Below are positions 10,701 through 18,492 of a stretch of DNA of 42,799 nt, one piece after another. The notes beneath the pieces are model-generated. The model saw only the letters and a list, made by a program, of their open reading frames with translations. It was not told the DNA's origin and ran no database searches. How positions within the stretch are numbered: position 1 is the stretch's first letter; each line of letters begins with the position of its first letter. Made by a program: the position numbers and the translations under genes. Origin of the DNA: Crocosphaera sp. (GTDB lineage Bacteria; Cyanobacteriota; Cyanobacteriia; Cyanobacteriales; Microcystaceae); assembly GCA_030064955.1 (NCBI GenBank), contig JASJDW010000016.1, positions 1-42,799 on the forward strand. Reading direction: 5' to 3'.

Positions 10701-11852
10701 ACTCCAATCCGGGTTGAACTGATAGATCATCATGCGATCGCTTTTCACAATCTCTCTGGCCCCTTCAACGGTTGTGTTAAATACTGTCTCCATCGTGGGA
10801 GTTTGACGAGTTCGATAGGCCAAACTGCTCAATAATTGCCGTTGTTTGGTGGTTCGTTCTGTTTCTTGTAAGGTATGGAGAAATTTGAGGTGATACTCCA
10901 CTTCAACGGCTAACTGGGAGAGAAAATCAATATCTTCTTGTTGCCAAACTCGACTACCAGAACATTGATGGGCAATGAGTAATCCGTACAGTTTTTCATC
11001 CGATCGCAATGGTACTACTAAATTGGCTTTTACTTTATATTTTTCTAAGAGATTAATATGACAATCGGTTAAACCTGGTTCATTATAAATATCATTAATT
11101 GCCCGAATGCGACCATTTTGGTATTGAACTGCATGGCGTTCGGCAAAACAGGGATCGCCAATGGTTTCGTGGAGAACTTTAGGAAATTCCTCGGCAACAG
11201 ATTCTGCTACCATTGTCCCTGTCCAATCCGGGTTAAATTGATAGATAACAACCCGATCGGTGTTAAGAATTTTTCGGGCTTCTTCAACGGTGGTGTGATA
11301 TAAAACGTCAAGATTCTTGGTTTCTCGCACCAGAAAAGCTAAACTGGCTAATGATTTTTGTTCCTGTGTTGTTTTTGGTTGTTCTTGAGGAGTACCCGAC
11401 CAATGAGAGGATAAATGGTGAAGACGGGTTTCTAATTCACTTAAATTATCGTTTGCTGTTTCTACTGTATTGGGTTGGGTTTTATCTAATTGTTTAATGG
11501 TAGTTAGAGCATTTCTAATCTGTTTTGAAGCCCGTTTCATCAATACAGTAGCGGTTGTTCCTGCCACTAAGGAAACAGTTATAATTTCTAGGACTAGGGT
11601 AGTGGGGGTGGTTTCTCCCAGAGAATTGATGAGATTAATTAACAAAACGGGTAAAGCAGATCCGCCTACTGCTAACAGTGTCACTTGCTGTTTTAATCCT
11701 AGCGATCGCCAACCTTTATAAACTTTGGCAACATATTCTGTTGGTGGGATGACATTATCTCGTTTTTCTGTTTCATCAGAACGATTGTTTTGATTATTGG
11801 TGTAGATAGTCGTGTTTTTTGTTGAAGAATTTTTCTCGGAATTCTGTGTCAT
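7737..11852 (-). CDS. pixJ: PixJ-like phototaxis receptor: five tandem DXCF cyanobacteriochrome GAF domains plus methyl-accepting domain
   Basis: The protein has 1371 residues. Two membrane segments lie at about 54-75 and 82-105. Five GAF domains follow (about 168-325, 341-498, 514-671, 687-844, 860-1017), then a HAMP-like linker (about 1045-1095) and a chemotaxis signalling domain with its hairpin near 1215-1260. Each GAF has DPCF, with Cys235, 408, 581, 754 and 927, and the bilin-attachment cysteine 29 residues later: 264, 437, 610, 783 and 956. This two-cysteine DXCF pattern marks blue/green-type cyanobacteriochromes such as Synechocystis PixJ. Four canonical cysteines are followed by His (CH); GAF2 has Cys-Tyr instead. 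The GAF period is exactly 173 residues. It should bind phycocyanobilin or phycoviolobilin and signal through PixI to PixL. Light range and chromophore occupancy are inference. Confidence 0.92.
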   Translation of the reverse strand: MTQNSEKNSSTKNTTIYTNNQNNRSDETEKRDNVIPPTEYVAKVYKGWRSLGLKQQVTLLAVGGSALPVLLINLINSLGETTPTTLVLEIITVSLVAGTTATVLMKRASKQIRNALTTIKQLDKTQPNTVETANDNLSELETRLHHLSSHWSGTPQEQPKTTQEQKSLASLAFLVRETKNLDVLYHTTVEEARKILNTDRVVIYQFNPDWTGTMVAESVAEEFPKVLHETIGDPCFAERHAVQYQNGRIRAINDIYNEPGLTDCHINLLEKYKVKANLVVPLRSDEKLYGLLIAHQCSGSRVWQQEDIDFLSQLAVEVEYHLKFLHTLQETERTTKQRQLLSSLAYRTRQTPTMETVFNTTVEGAREIVKSDRMMIYQFNPDWSGTMVAESVEKGFPSVISETILDPCFEKRHAAQYQSGRIRGINDIYSEPGMTDCYINLLEKYKVRANLVVPIRGEEKLYGLLIAHHCSGPKVWQKEDIDFLSQLANEVEYHIQFIHTLQEKERQTRQRQLFSSIAFRTRQTPQRDVLFNSTVEGAREILEADRVVVYKFNPDWSGTMIAESVGKEFPTVLSETIVDPCFEKRNAAQYQEGRVRAINDIYNEPGLTDCHIKLLDKYKVKANLVVPLRKNEKLYGLLIAHHCQDTHMWQSWEIDFLSQLATEVEYSLDYVDFVNQQQAGTERAWFFGEIAFRTRQSMNLQEIFQTTVRGTRKILKSDRVLIYQFHPDWSGTMVAESVADGFPKVLDQTIDDPCFRNQYIEAYQKGRVSAINDIYNEPGLSDCHIRTLEKYEVKANVVAPLRQNGELYGLLIAHHCATTRFWEKEDIDFVSQVATQVEYALDHLSFIEKIQETVGKARLFGDIAFRARRSLSREDILKNAVKGGRKTLKTDRILIYRFNDDGSGTMIAESVGEGFPEVLGQTIDDPCFRGRYIDLYRNGRVRAINDIYNESGLTDCHIRTLEQYEVKANLVVPLRRNNELFGLMIAHHCSEPRVWQKSDMDFLSELATQTEYALDHITYIEQLQQARKTAETASQEQRKQKEAIQHQLDTLLKDVNGAFKGDLTVRSTAFKGEIGRVALFINKTLQNLQHLVLKVQSASQAVTQTANHSAEDIKSLAQEAQQASVAITETLAQSQAMADSIQSVAANAQQAKLKVEQADQSVKEGDEAMNLTVDSILAIQHTVEETAEKLKQLGEASQKISRVVSLIRDFASQTQVLALNASIEANESSPDAQGFAVVANEVRSLSERSSAAAEEIEEMVEEIQTETKQVIMAMETGREQVIAGTQLVETTREKLTSIATVSEQIRALVEEIAQAATVQADTSASVSSTIQAVDTMAQKTSERSIEQAKSFEKLLKVAQALQKSVAQFKVR

Positions 11853-11919
11853 GGCTAAATTTTACTAAAAACTTTAATATTTTTGGTTGATGTTGATCAG
11901 TTTTACGCAAAAGGAAACA

Positions 11920-12405
11920 TCAATGGGATAGTTGTTTTTTTCTGAGCAAATCGAAGATTTTTTCTCCTTCCAAATGCAAAAATAATTGTCTTTTTTGATC
12001 TTGATGTTCGCTGTTCAAACAATAAGCAAGTTCCCAAGGAATGGATTTAATTACCACTTCTGGTGGTTTGAGATCCTGGTAATTGATTAACTGTCCAATT
12101 TGATGAACTGCTAACCCAATTACCTTGTTATCTTGACGAATTACAATAATATTATAGGGATTATAATAGCTTTCCCTGAGAAAAGGAGAAAGGGTAAAAA
12201 GACAAGCCAAATCAACCACCCACAAAATTTCCCCTCGACGATGATAGACACCAATAACTGATGATAAGACACCATAGATAGGGACAATATGATTCGGAGC
12301 AATCTTGATAATTTCCCTAATCATATCAGTACATAACATAGCTTGAATCCCTGGGGTTAGATGAAAACATAAAAATTTATAATGTTGGTTAATTGGGAAG
12401 TTCAT
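11920..12405 (-). CDS. pixI: CheW-like adaptor (PixI-like)
   Basis: The protein has 161 residues, a single CheW domain, matching the length of the family. Features include the N-terminal FLCFHLTPGIQAMLCTDMIREI strand-turn region (17-38), the central VIGVYHRRGEILWVVDLACLF segment and VIRQDNKVIGLAVHQIGQL, all typical of the adaptor that couples a chemoreceptor to CheA. It is the first gene of the cluster, 67 bases before pixJ. The upstream region has a TATAAA-like -10 on the minus strand near 12484-12490. The pixG and pixH regulators, which precede pixI in Synechocystis, are not found upstream here, so phospho-output must use the PixL receiver or regulators elsewhere. Confidence 0.85.
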   Translation of the reverse strand: MNFPINQHYKFLCFHLTPGIQAMLCTDMIREIIKIAPNHIVPIYGVLSSVIGVYHRRGEILWVVDLACLFTLSPFLRESYYNPYNIIVIRQDNKVIGLAVHQIGQLINYQDLKPPEVVIKSIPWELAYCLNSEHQDQKRQLFLHLEGEKIFDLLRKKQLSH

Positions 12406-13019
12406 ATTTATTTAAGGATTAAGACTTTTTGACAATCGGGTAATTCCCACTCGAAAAGATTATCTTCTCAATGTTTTAAAGTTTTATAGCATTTTCTCAA
12501 AATACTTGACTTCAGGGTTTATACTGTTATATTATGTTGTCTTACATTATTTTTTAAGCAAAGATTGGGTATACTAGAAGAAATACTGAGTTTAATTAAC
12601 CCCGAAATCTTAGAATCCTATGGACTAACAGGCAAAAATCTTAAGTATTAATTAAGATTTCTCTGTTCATCATTCTTTATTTCCCAATCCATTCAACGAA
12701 TTCTATAATTTAAACCCGCGATCTAGCGTTTCTCTAACTAATAAAGTACACAAAATACCCATTTACTTTTTACATCAAAACTCAATTTTTTGTACTTCAC
12801 CCCCAAAAGAACTGGGATATAGCGTTTCTCACACTCATGAGGTACACCTAATATTTAAGTTCTGACTCCTGACTCGGAGACTCCTGTTCGCTAGAGCCGG
12901 AGCGAAGCGAGGAACTCCTAAAACTAGAAAATTTTGTATCTCACAAGTATGGGAACTGGGATATTACCTTTTAATTTACTGTTTAAAACGTTTAAATAAC
13001 ACCTTTTGCACGATATACT
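12406..13019. other. Long intergenic region between divergent pixI and the GGDEF-EAL gene
   Basis: This 614-bp stretch has no supported gene. Its left part should carry the pixI promoter on the minus strand, and its right part the promoter for the GGDEF-EAL gene. The middle, 12721-12964, is taken up by two abutting palindromic repeats described separately. Confidence 0.6.
12721..12964. repeat. Two abutting copies of a palindromic (MITE-like) element
   Basis: Copy A2 spans 12817-12964. Its left arm starts ATATAGCGTTTCTC and runs to GAGGTACAC; the right arm runs from GTATCTCACAAGTATGGG to ACTGGGATAT and matches the left arm in inverse orientation over about 28 positions with several mismatches. 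Between them lies a core of GACTCCT-type heptamers and GCCGGAGCGAAGCGAGGAAC. Copy A1 (12721-12820) is a diverged version with similar arms (ATCTAGCGTTTCTC at left, GAACTGGGATAT at right) and an AT-rich centre. Related copies are at 32527-32680 and 36316-36433. No transposase is encoded, so mobilisation would need one supplied elsewhere. Confidence 0.75.
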
Positions 13020-15272
13020 ATGACTTCACTGTCTAACGCTCCTCACAAGACCACATCTGCTATTATCACTTTACAAGAAACTCGTCAGAGTTTGGATAAT
13101 CCTCAAGCCGATCAAGTCGCCAAATTACTGAATATTAACGAACAACTGAATGCTGAAATCCATAAGTATCAGCGTTCAGAAACAGCTTTATTATCAACGA
13201 AAACCCAGTTACATCGTCTGCTTTCTTGTAGTCCAGTGGTGATTTATAGTCGTCAAGCATCCGACGGGTTTGCTTTAACCTATGTCAGTAATAGTATTCA
13301 ACAATTTGGTTACCAACCGAGACAATTTTTAAAAGATAGAAAATTCTGGTCAAATTGTATTCATCCTGAAGACATTTTAGAAGTTTGCGCTCAACTCCTA
13401 AATTTATTTGCAGAAGAAACCCAAATTTGCCAATACCGTCTCAGAGATGACAATGGTGATTATCGTTGGATACAAGATCAACGAAAACTGATGCGAGACG
13501 AGATGGGTAAAGCCACAGAAATTATCGGTTCTTGGCAAGATATTACAGAACGAAAAGAAATTGAACAAGCGTTGTTTTGTGAAAAAGAATTGGCTCAAGT
13601 TACGTTAAAATCCATTGGGGATGGTGTTATTACCACCAATATTTCTGGAGAGGTTTTATATCTCAATCCTGTAGCTGAAAAACTGACCGGTTGGAATGCA
13701 GTAACAGCGAAAGGAAAACCCATAGCAGCCATCTTTCAAATCATCAATGAATTCACCGAAGAACCAGTAGAAAGTTCTGTATACCAACTCTTGCGTCAAG
13801 AAACTCAAGTCTGTGTTAACGATGATATTTTACTCATCTCTCGCGACGGAAATCGATACGCCATTGATGAATCAGCTTCACTTATCTATAATCACAACCG
13901 AGAACTCATTGGTACAGTTTTAGTCTTTCGAGATGTGACCAAACCCCGTCAGTTAGCCCGTGAAATCTCCTGGCAAGCCAATCATGATATGTTAACGGGA
14001 TTAATGAATCGACGCAGCTTTGAGGAACAATTAGAAACAGCTATTCTAGAAGCAAAAACCCATCAAAATAACCATATTCTTTGTTACTTAGATTTAGATC
14101 AATTCAAAGTGGTTAATGATACCTGTGGCCATATTGCAGGGGATGAATTGTTGCGTCAATTAGCTGAATTGTTTAGTCATCAAGTTCGTAGCAGCGATCA
14201 AATTGCTCGTTTAGGAGGGGACGAATTTGGCATTCTTCTTCATCAATGTCCTCTGCTGGCTGGTAAACAAATTGCCGATAAACTTCGCAAGCTGATTGAA
14301 GATTTTCGATTTACTTGGGATGATAAAACCTTTACCATTGGAGCCAGCATTGGTTTAGTGGAAATTAATGAAGATACCTTAGATTTGAATGGTTTATTGA
14401 GTGCGGCGGATGCCGCTTGTTATGCAGCTAAAGACAATGGTAGAAATCGACTGCATATATATCAAGCTGATGATCATGAAGTAGCAAAACAAAGGGAAGA
14501 AAGACAGTGGATCTCAAAAATTCATTTAGCACTACAAGAAAATCGTTTCTGTTTATACCAGCAAAAAATTATTCCAGTTGATCCCTCAAAAAAAGGTAAA
14601 AAAAATCATAATGAGTTATTAATCCGCATGATCGATAGGGAGGGCAAAATTGTACCTCCCATGGCCTTTATTCCGGCTGCGGAACGCTATGATTTGATGC
14701 CAGTATTGGATCGATGGGTTGTCAGTCACTTTTTTAGGTATTATTCCACCCTAACAGACAGTCAAAAACAGGAGATCTATACGATTAACCTCTCAGGAAG
14801 TAGTTTAACCAGTGAGCAGTTTCTTAATTTTCTCAAGCAACAATTAAAGGAACATCCCATCTCTCCAGAAACCCTTTGTTTTGAAATCACAGAAACCACT
14901 GCCATTGCTAATTTGAGTAAAGCGATCGCGTTTATTCGTGAACTAAAAAAAATAGGATGTCGTTTTGCTTTAGATGATTTTGGTAGTGGGATGAGTTCTT
15001 TTGGCTATTTAAAAAATCTACCCATTGATTATTTGAAAATTGATGGCAGTTTTATTAAGGATATTCTTAAAGATCCCATTGATTGTGAGATGGTTGAATG
15101 TATTAATCGAGTTGGCCATGTTATGGGAATTCAAACCATTGCTGAGTTTGTGGAAAGTAATGAAATTTTCCAAAAATTACAGACAATGAACATAGACTAT
15201 GCACAAGGCTATGGTATTGCTAAACCTTGTCCTCTATTTGATAATCTTCAAACTCAGAATCAAGGAAGTTAA
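13020..15272 (+). CDS. PAS-PAS-GGDEF-EAL protein (c-di-GMP synthesis and breakdown)
   Basis: The protein has 750 residues and no membrane segment. Two PAS/PAC domains (about 60-185 and 190-310) precede a GGDEF domain (about 318-480; GGDEF at 399-403) and an EAL domain (about 497-735). An inhibitory I-site RSSD (390-393) stands exactly five residues before GGDEF. In the EAL part, the expected metal and catalytic residues appear present: Glu532 (in ELL rather than EAL), Asn590, Glu622, Asp652-Asp653, Lys673, Glu709 and Gln729. Both activities are therefore plausible, with PAS domains as sensors. It is divergent from the phototaxis operon, which suggests, but does not prove, a motility role. Its last 53 bases overlap the convergent response regulator gene. 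Confidence 0.93.
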   Translation: MTSLSNAPHKTTSAIITLQETRQSLDNPQADQVAKLLNINEQLNAEIHKYQRSETALLSTKTQLHRLLSCSPVVIYSRQASDGFALTYVSNSIQQFGYQPRQFLKDRKFWSNCIHPEDILEVCAQLLNLFAEETQICQYRLRDDNGDYRWIQDQRKLMRDEMGKATEIIGSWQDITERKEIEQALFCEKELAQVTLKSIGDGVITTNISGEVLYLNPVAEKLTGWNAVTAKGKPIAAIFQIINEFTEEPVESSVYQLLRQETQVCVNDDILLISRDGNRYAIDESASLIYNHNRELIGTVLVFRDVTKPRQLAREISWQANHDMLTGLMNRRSFEEQLETAILEAKTHQNNHILCYLDLDQFKVVNDTCGHIAGDELLRQLAELFSHQVRSSDQIARLGGDEFGILLHQCPLLAGKQIADKLRKLIEDFRFTWDDKTFTIGASIGLVEINEDTLDLNGLLSAADAACYAAKDNGRNRLHIYQADDHEVAKQREERQWISKIHLALQENRFCLYQQKIIPVDPSKKGKKNHNELLIRMIDREGKIVPPMAFIPAAERYDLMPVLDRWVVSHFFRYYSTLTDSQKQEIYTINLSGSSLTSEQFLNFLKQQLKEHPISPETLCFEITETTAIANLSKAIAFIRELKKIGCRFALDDFGSGMSSFGYLKNLPIDYLKIDGSFIKDILKDPIDCEMVECINRVGHVMGIQTIAEFVESNEIFQKLQTMNIDYAQGYGIAKPCPLFDNLQTQNQGS

Positions 15273-15951
15273 ATTGATTTAACACTTGAGCATTTTCAGG
15301 GGTTAAAATTCTCTGTAATTCTGATATTTTATTAACCATTGCCAAAAAATGTGCTGACTCCTGTTGTAACGTTTTAATATGAACATTCCGTTCTTGTTCA
15401 TCGGATGAATTTTTTAACTGATCTAGGGTATGAATCATGGAGGAGAGGGGTTTACGAATCCTCTGAGATAAATAGTCCAAAAGAGTATCTTTCGCATTGA
15501 GTAATTCTTGTAGTTGTTCTAATTTTTGTTCTAGGGTTTTACTTGATTCACTGACCGTTGAATATCGTTCCAAGAAAACTTGTTTCTTTTTCAATCTTGA
15601 AGCGATCGCTCCACGTAACTGTTCGCTCGTAACGGGTTTATTCAAATAATCATCTGCGCCTAATTCCATACCATGACGAAGATCCTCATTATTACTAGAA
15701 ACTGTGAGAAAAATAAAGGGAATTGTCGCTGTTTCAGGATTTTTTTGTAGTTCATTTAAGACATCATATCCATCTAATTCAGGCATTAAAATATCACAAA
15801 TAATTAACTCGGGTAAATGAACTTGAGCTAATTCAATTCCTTGACGACCATCTTCTGCTTCGATGGGATAAAATCCTTCTGATTCTAAAAATTTTAAAAG
15901 GTTTATACGAGTGGCTCGATCATCTTCAATAATGAGAATTTTTTGTTTCAT
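15220..15951 (-). CDS. Response regulator with a degenerate kinase-like C-terminal coiled coil
   Basis: The protein has 243 residues. The receiver domain (about 3-120) has the acidic pair Asp10-Asp11, phospho-acceptor Asp53, Thr83 and Lys105, so it should be phosphorylatable. After it, residues about 130-215 form a helical segment that resembles a histidine-kinase dimerisation domain: LSQRIRKPLSSMIH stands where LSHELRTPL would be expected, with the phospho-acceptor His replaced by Gln. No ATPase domain follows. It may be a dimerising or adaptor-type regulator. It is convergent with, and overlaps by 53 bases, the GGDEF-EAL gene. Confidence 0.88.
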   Translation of the reverse strand: MKQKILIIEDDRATRINLLKFLESEGFYPIEAEDGRQGIELAQVHLPELIICDILMPELDGYDVLNELQKNPETATIPFIFLTVSSNNEDLRHGMELGADDYLNKPVTSEQLRGAIASRLKKKQVFLERYSTVSESSKTLEQKLEQLQELLNAKDTLLDYLSQRIRKPLSSMIHTLDQLKNSSDEQERNVHIKTLQQESAHFLAMVNKISELQRILTPENAQVLNQFNFLDSEFEDYQIEDKV

Positions 15952-16030
15952 TCTCCCTAATCCCTTGAATATAATGTTAATCTACTTTCTCTATAATAAG
16001 GGTTAAATCTACTCTACAAGAATCATTTGA

Positions 16031-16070
16031 GGAAGTGTGGGGAGTGTGGGAGAGGTAGGAAGTGTAGGAG
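16031..16070. repeat. Short GGAAGTGT/GGAGTGTG tandem repeat
   Basis: Units of about 7-10 bases (GGAAGTGTGG, GGAGTGTGGG, AGAGGTAGGA, AGTGTAGGAG) follow one another in the gap between the response regulator and the VanY-like gene. This is the type of short tandem repeat common between cyanobacterial genes. A nearby hairpin, TGAATAA/TTATTCA, lies at about 16170-16192. Confidence 0.6.
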
Positions 16071-16203
16071 ATATTAACAATTTAACGTTTAACCTACGCA
16101 AATGAAAACTGCTGTTAGTATCAGACAGTTGTGCAGCGAAACCTGTATAATATTGAATTTCCTCTAAAATATGAATAAGGATTGATTTATTCATTAGCGA
16201 TCA

Positions 16204-16992
16204 ATGAACGATAAACAAAAACAACGATCATTCGAGGATATTCCTGAAGCATTACGAGATATTCGAGTATCTCATAAGTCATCTTCTGTGAACCCTAAAC
16301 TAATTATGATCGGGTTGGGTGGGTTGGTTATAATGATTCTTGGGATTTCAGGAATTATGATTTTGGTTTCCTCCTTGTCACAGCCGAATACAGTATCAGT
16401 TGAACCCACCCCGTCACCAACTCCCACTCCATCACCTGAAACGGTTGAAAATATTTTAGGTCATTTACCTTATGAAGAAGCTGATCCTAACCAACTCAAA
16501 GGGATCACCAATGACGGCAGAATTAAACTGAGAACAAAAGCAGCAGATGGCTTTTTGAGAATGCAGCGAGATGCACGAGCAAGTGGCATTATTTTAACAC
16601 CAATTTCTGGCTTTAGAACCGTTCAAGAACAAGAATATTTATTCTTTGAAATTAAACGGCAAAGGAACCAAGATACAAGAAAAAGGGCTGAAGTTAGCGC
16701 ACCGCCAAGATATAGTGAACATCATACAGGATATGCGATTGATATTGGTGATGGTCAAGTTCCTGCTACTCATTTAAGTGAAAATTTTGAACAAACCCCT
16801 GCTTTTCGTTGGTTAGAAAATAATGCAGCAAAATATAGTTTTGAGTTATCTTTTCCTCGTAATAACCCCCAAGGAATTAGTTATGAACCTTGGCACTGGC
16901 GATATGTGGGAGATCCTGATAGTTTAAAAACTTTTTATGAGGCTCAACAATTACAAAATAAGCCTTCACAAGAAGGAAATAGAGTTAATTAA
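16204..16992 (+). CDS. Membrane-anchored D-alanyl-D-alanine carboxypeptidase (VanY/M15B family)
   Basis: The protein has 262 residues. A single membrane segment lies at about 32-57, then a Pro/Thr/Ser linker (68-79) places the enzyme outside the cytoplasmic membrane. The M15B peptidase motifs are complete: SGFRT (135-139) with Q141, SEHHTGYAID (171-180) giving zinc ligands His173 and Asp180, and EPWHWRYV (228-235) giving catalytic Glu228 and ligand His231. It should trim the terminal D-Ala from peptidoglycan stem peptides. No vancomycin-resistance genes are near, so a wall-maintenance role is more likely. The SWIM gene follows 11 bases later. Confidence 0.9.
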   Translation: MNDKQKQRSFEDIPEALRDIRVSHKSSSVNPKLIMIGLGGLVIMILGISGIMILVSSLSQPNTVSVEPTPSPTPTPSPETVENILGHLPYEEADPNQLKGITNDGRIKLRTKAADGFLRMQRDARASGIILTPISGFRTVQEQEYLFFEIKRQRNQDTRKRAEVSAPPRYSEHHTGYAIDIGDGQVPATHLSENFEQTPAFRWLENNAAKYSFELSFPRNNPQGISYEPWHWRYVGDPDSLKTFYEAQQLQNKPSQEGNRVN

Positions 16993-17003
16993 CAGGAGAT
17001 TAA

Positions 17004-17870
17004 ATGACTAGAATAAAAGCGACTGGATTAAACAATGATGGTAATTTACCTCAACAGGAATGGTGGGTAGTTCGTTGGTTAGAATTATTAGATTCTTATC
17101 GCTTTAAAAAACGGTTAGAAAGGGCAAGAAATTATGCTAGAGAAGGTCATATTTTAAGCATTGAATTTTCTGGATCTGAGGTGCTGGCTAAAGTCCAAGG
17201 GACAGAACCTGAACCTTATCAAGTTTCCCTATCCCTTGACCCTTTTACCGATGAAGATTGGGATTTTATCATTGAAAGTTTATCAAAAAAAGCAATTTTT
17301 TCCGCTCAATTATTATCAGGTAAAATGCCAGATAATATTGAAAGGGTTTTTACAGATAATGGGCTAAGTGTCTTTCCTTTTACGTTATCGGATGTTCATT
17401 CTCGTTGTAGTTGTCCTGATAAAGCTAACCCTTGTAAACATATTGGGGCTATTTATTATCAATTAGCTGAACGATTTAGGGAAGATCCTTTTATTATTTT
17501 TAAATTAAGAGGAAGAACTAAACATCAAATTTTAGAAGGGTTAAGGAATTTACGGAAACCAAGAATGAGTCAGGACGAAAATACTTCAGATGAGCTTAAG
17601 GAAACCATTAACAAAAATCAAGAAATACAAGAAAACATTACTCAAGAAAATCAGTCATTAGATATTAAACAATTTTGGCAATATCAGGAATCTTTAGACT
17701 CTTCGTTAGTGGTTATTGTTCCTCCTACGGATAATAAAATAGTTTTAGATATTTTAGGGAGAATACCTTTAGCTTACGAAGAAACAAACATTGTTAAAGA
17801 CTATTTACAACAAGTCTATCAAACGGTTTCACAACAAGCCATGATGACAGCTTTAAAGAGAGACGAATGA
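17004..17870 (+). CDS. SWIM zinc-finger protein
   Basis: The protein has 288 residues. The SWIM signature C-x-C-x6-C-x-H is at 135-146 (Cys135, Cys137, Cys144, His146), a zinc-binding fold seen in DNA- and protein-binding partners of SNF2-type helicases. No helicase is adjacent here. A ribosome site AGGAG lies just before the start (about 16994-16998). The stop overlaps the next gene by four bases (ATGA), so the two are probably translationally coupled. The C-terminal 120 residues are polar with no recognised domain. The function is unknown beyond nucleic-acid or protein binding. Confidence 0.85.
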   Translation: MTRIKATGLNNDGNLPQQEWWVVRWLELLDSYRFKKRLERARNYAREGHILSIEFSGSEVLAKVQGTEPEPYQVSLSLDPFTDEDWDFIIESLSKKAIFSAQLLSGKMPDNIERVFTDNGLSVFPFTLSDVHSRCSCPDKANPCKHIGAIYYQLAERFREDPFIIFKLRGRTKHQILEGLRNLRKPRMSQDENTSDELKETINKNQEIQENITQENQSLDIKQFWQYQESLDSSLVVIVPPTDNKIVLDILGRIPLAYEETNIVKDYLQQVYQTVSQQAMMTALKRDE

Positions 17871-18418
17871 GTAAAAATCAATCTATTTTATATGTAATTT
17901 GTCCTGGGTTTCATCAACAAAGTTTAACTGATTCTTTTGTTAACAATATTACCGATCGCTTTACTTATCTCGATCGCTTATTGATCTTTCCTACAGATCA
18001 ATATCCTCCCTATTCTGGTGTTCATCTCCTACACTATTTACATGAAAAATGCAAGTATAACTCACAAAACTTAATGATTATTGCCTTTAGTGCTGGGGTG
18101 GTTGCTGGTGTGACTGCTGCTTGGCAATGGCAAGGACAAGGGGGTAATATTAAGGGGTTAATTGCCTTCGATGGTTGGGGAGTTCCTTTACTGGGTAATT
18201 TTCCTATTTATCGCGTCAGTCACGATCAATTTACCCACTACAGTTCTGCTATCCTAGGAACAGGACAACTTAGTTTCTACGCTGATCCCTCGGTTGACCA
18301 TTTGGACTTGTGGCGATCGCCTCATTTGGTTCAAGGTTGGATGAGTGACAGTACAACCCTCAACAAAACTTTTGTGTCTCGTCTCTCTCTTATGGAGTTT
18401 TTAAGTAACATTTTGTAA
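17867..18418 (+). CDS. Alpha/beta-hydrolase-like conserved protein
   Basis: The protein has 183 residues, short for an alpha/beta hydrolase. It begins with a hydrophobic strand and PGFH turn (LYVICPGFH), and has IAFSAGVVAG at about 74-83, resembling a nucleophile elbow with Ser77, then DGWGVPLLG and a late VDHLDLW that could hold the catalytic His. The layout fits a reduced hydrolase or lipase-like fold. The substrate is unknown. It is coupled to the SWIM gene by a four-base overlap, which suggests a shared role that the sequence does not reveal. Confidence 0.65.
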   Translation: MSKNQSILYVICPGFHQQSLTDSFVNNITDRFTYLDRLLIFPTDQYPPYSGVHLLHYLHEKCKYNSQNLMIIAFSAGVVAGVTAAWQWQGQGGNIKGLIAFDGWGVPLLGNFPIYRVSHDQFTHYSSAILGTGQLSFYADPSVDHLDLWRSPHLVQGWMSDSTTLNKTFVSRLSLMEFLSNIL

Positions 18419-18492
18419 GTTTTGAAGCTATGAAGGGCATAATAAGACTAGCATACCTTACTAATTTATGATAATTACACACTTTTTTGCAA

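Noticed and set aside
16009-16194. 61-residue minus-strand open frame
   Set aside because: Its C-terminal part is just the translation of a short GTGTGGGAG-like tandem repeat and there is no support for the rest.
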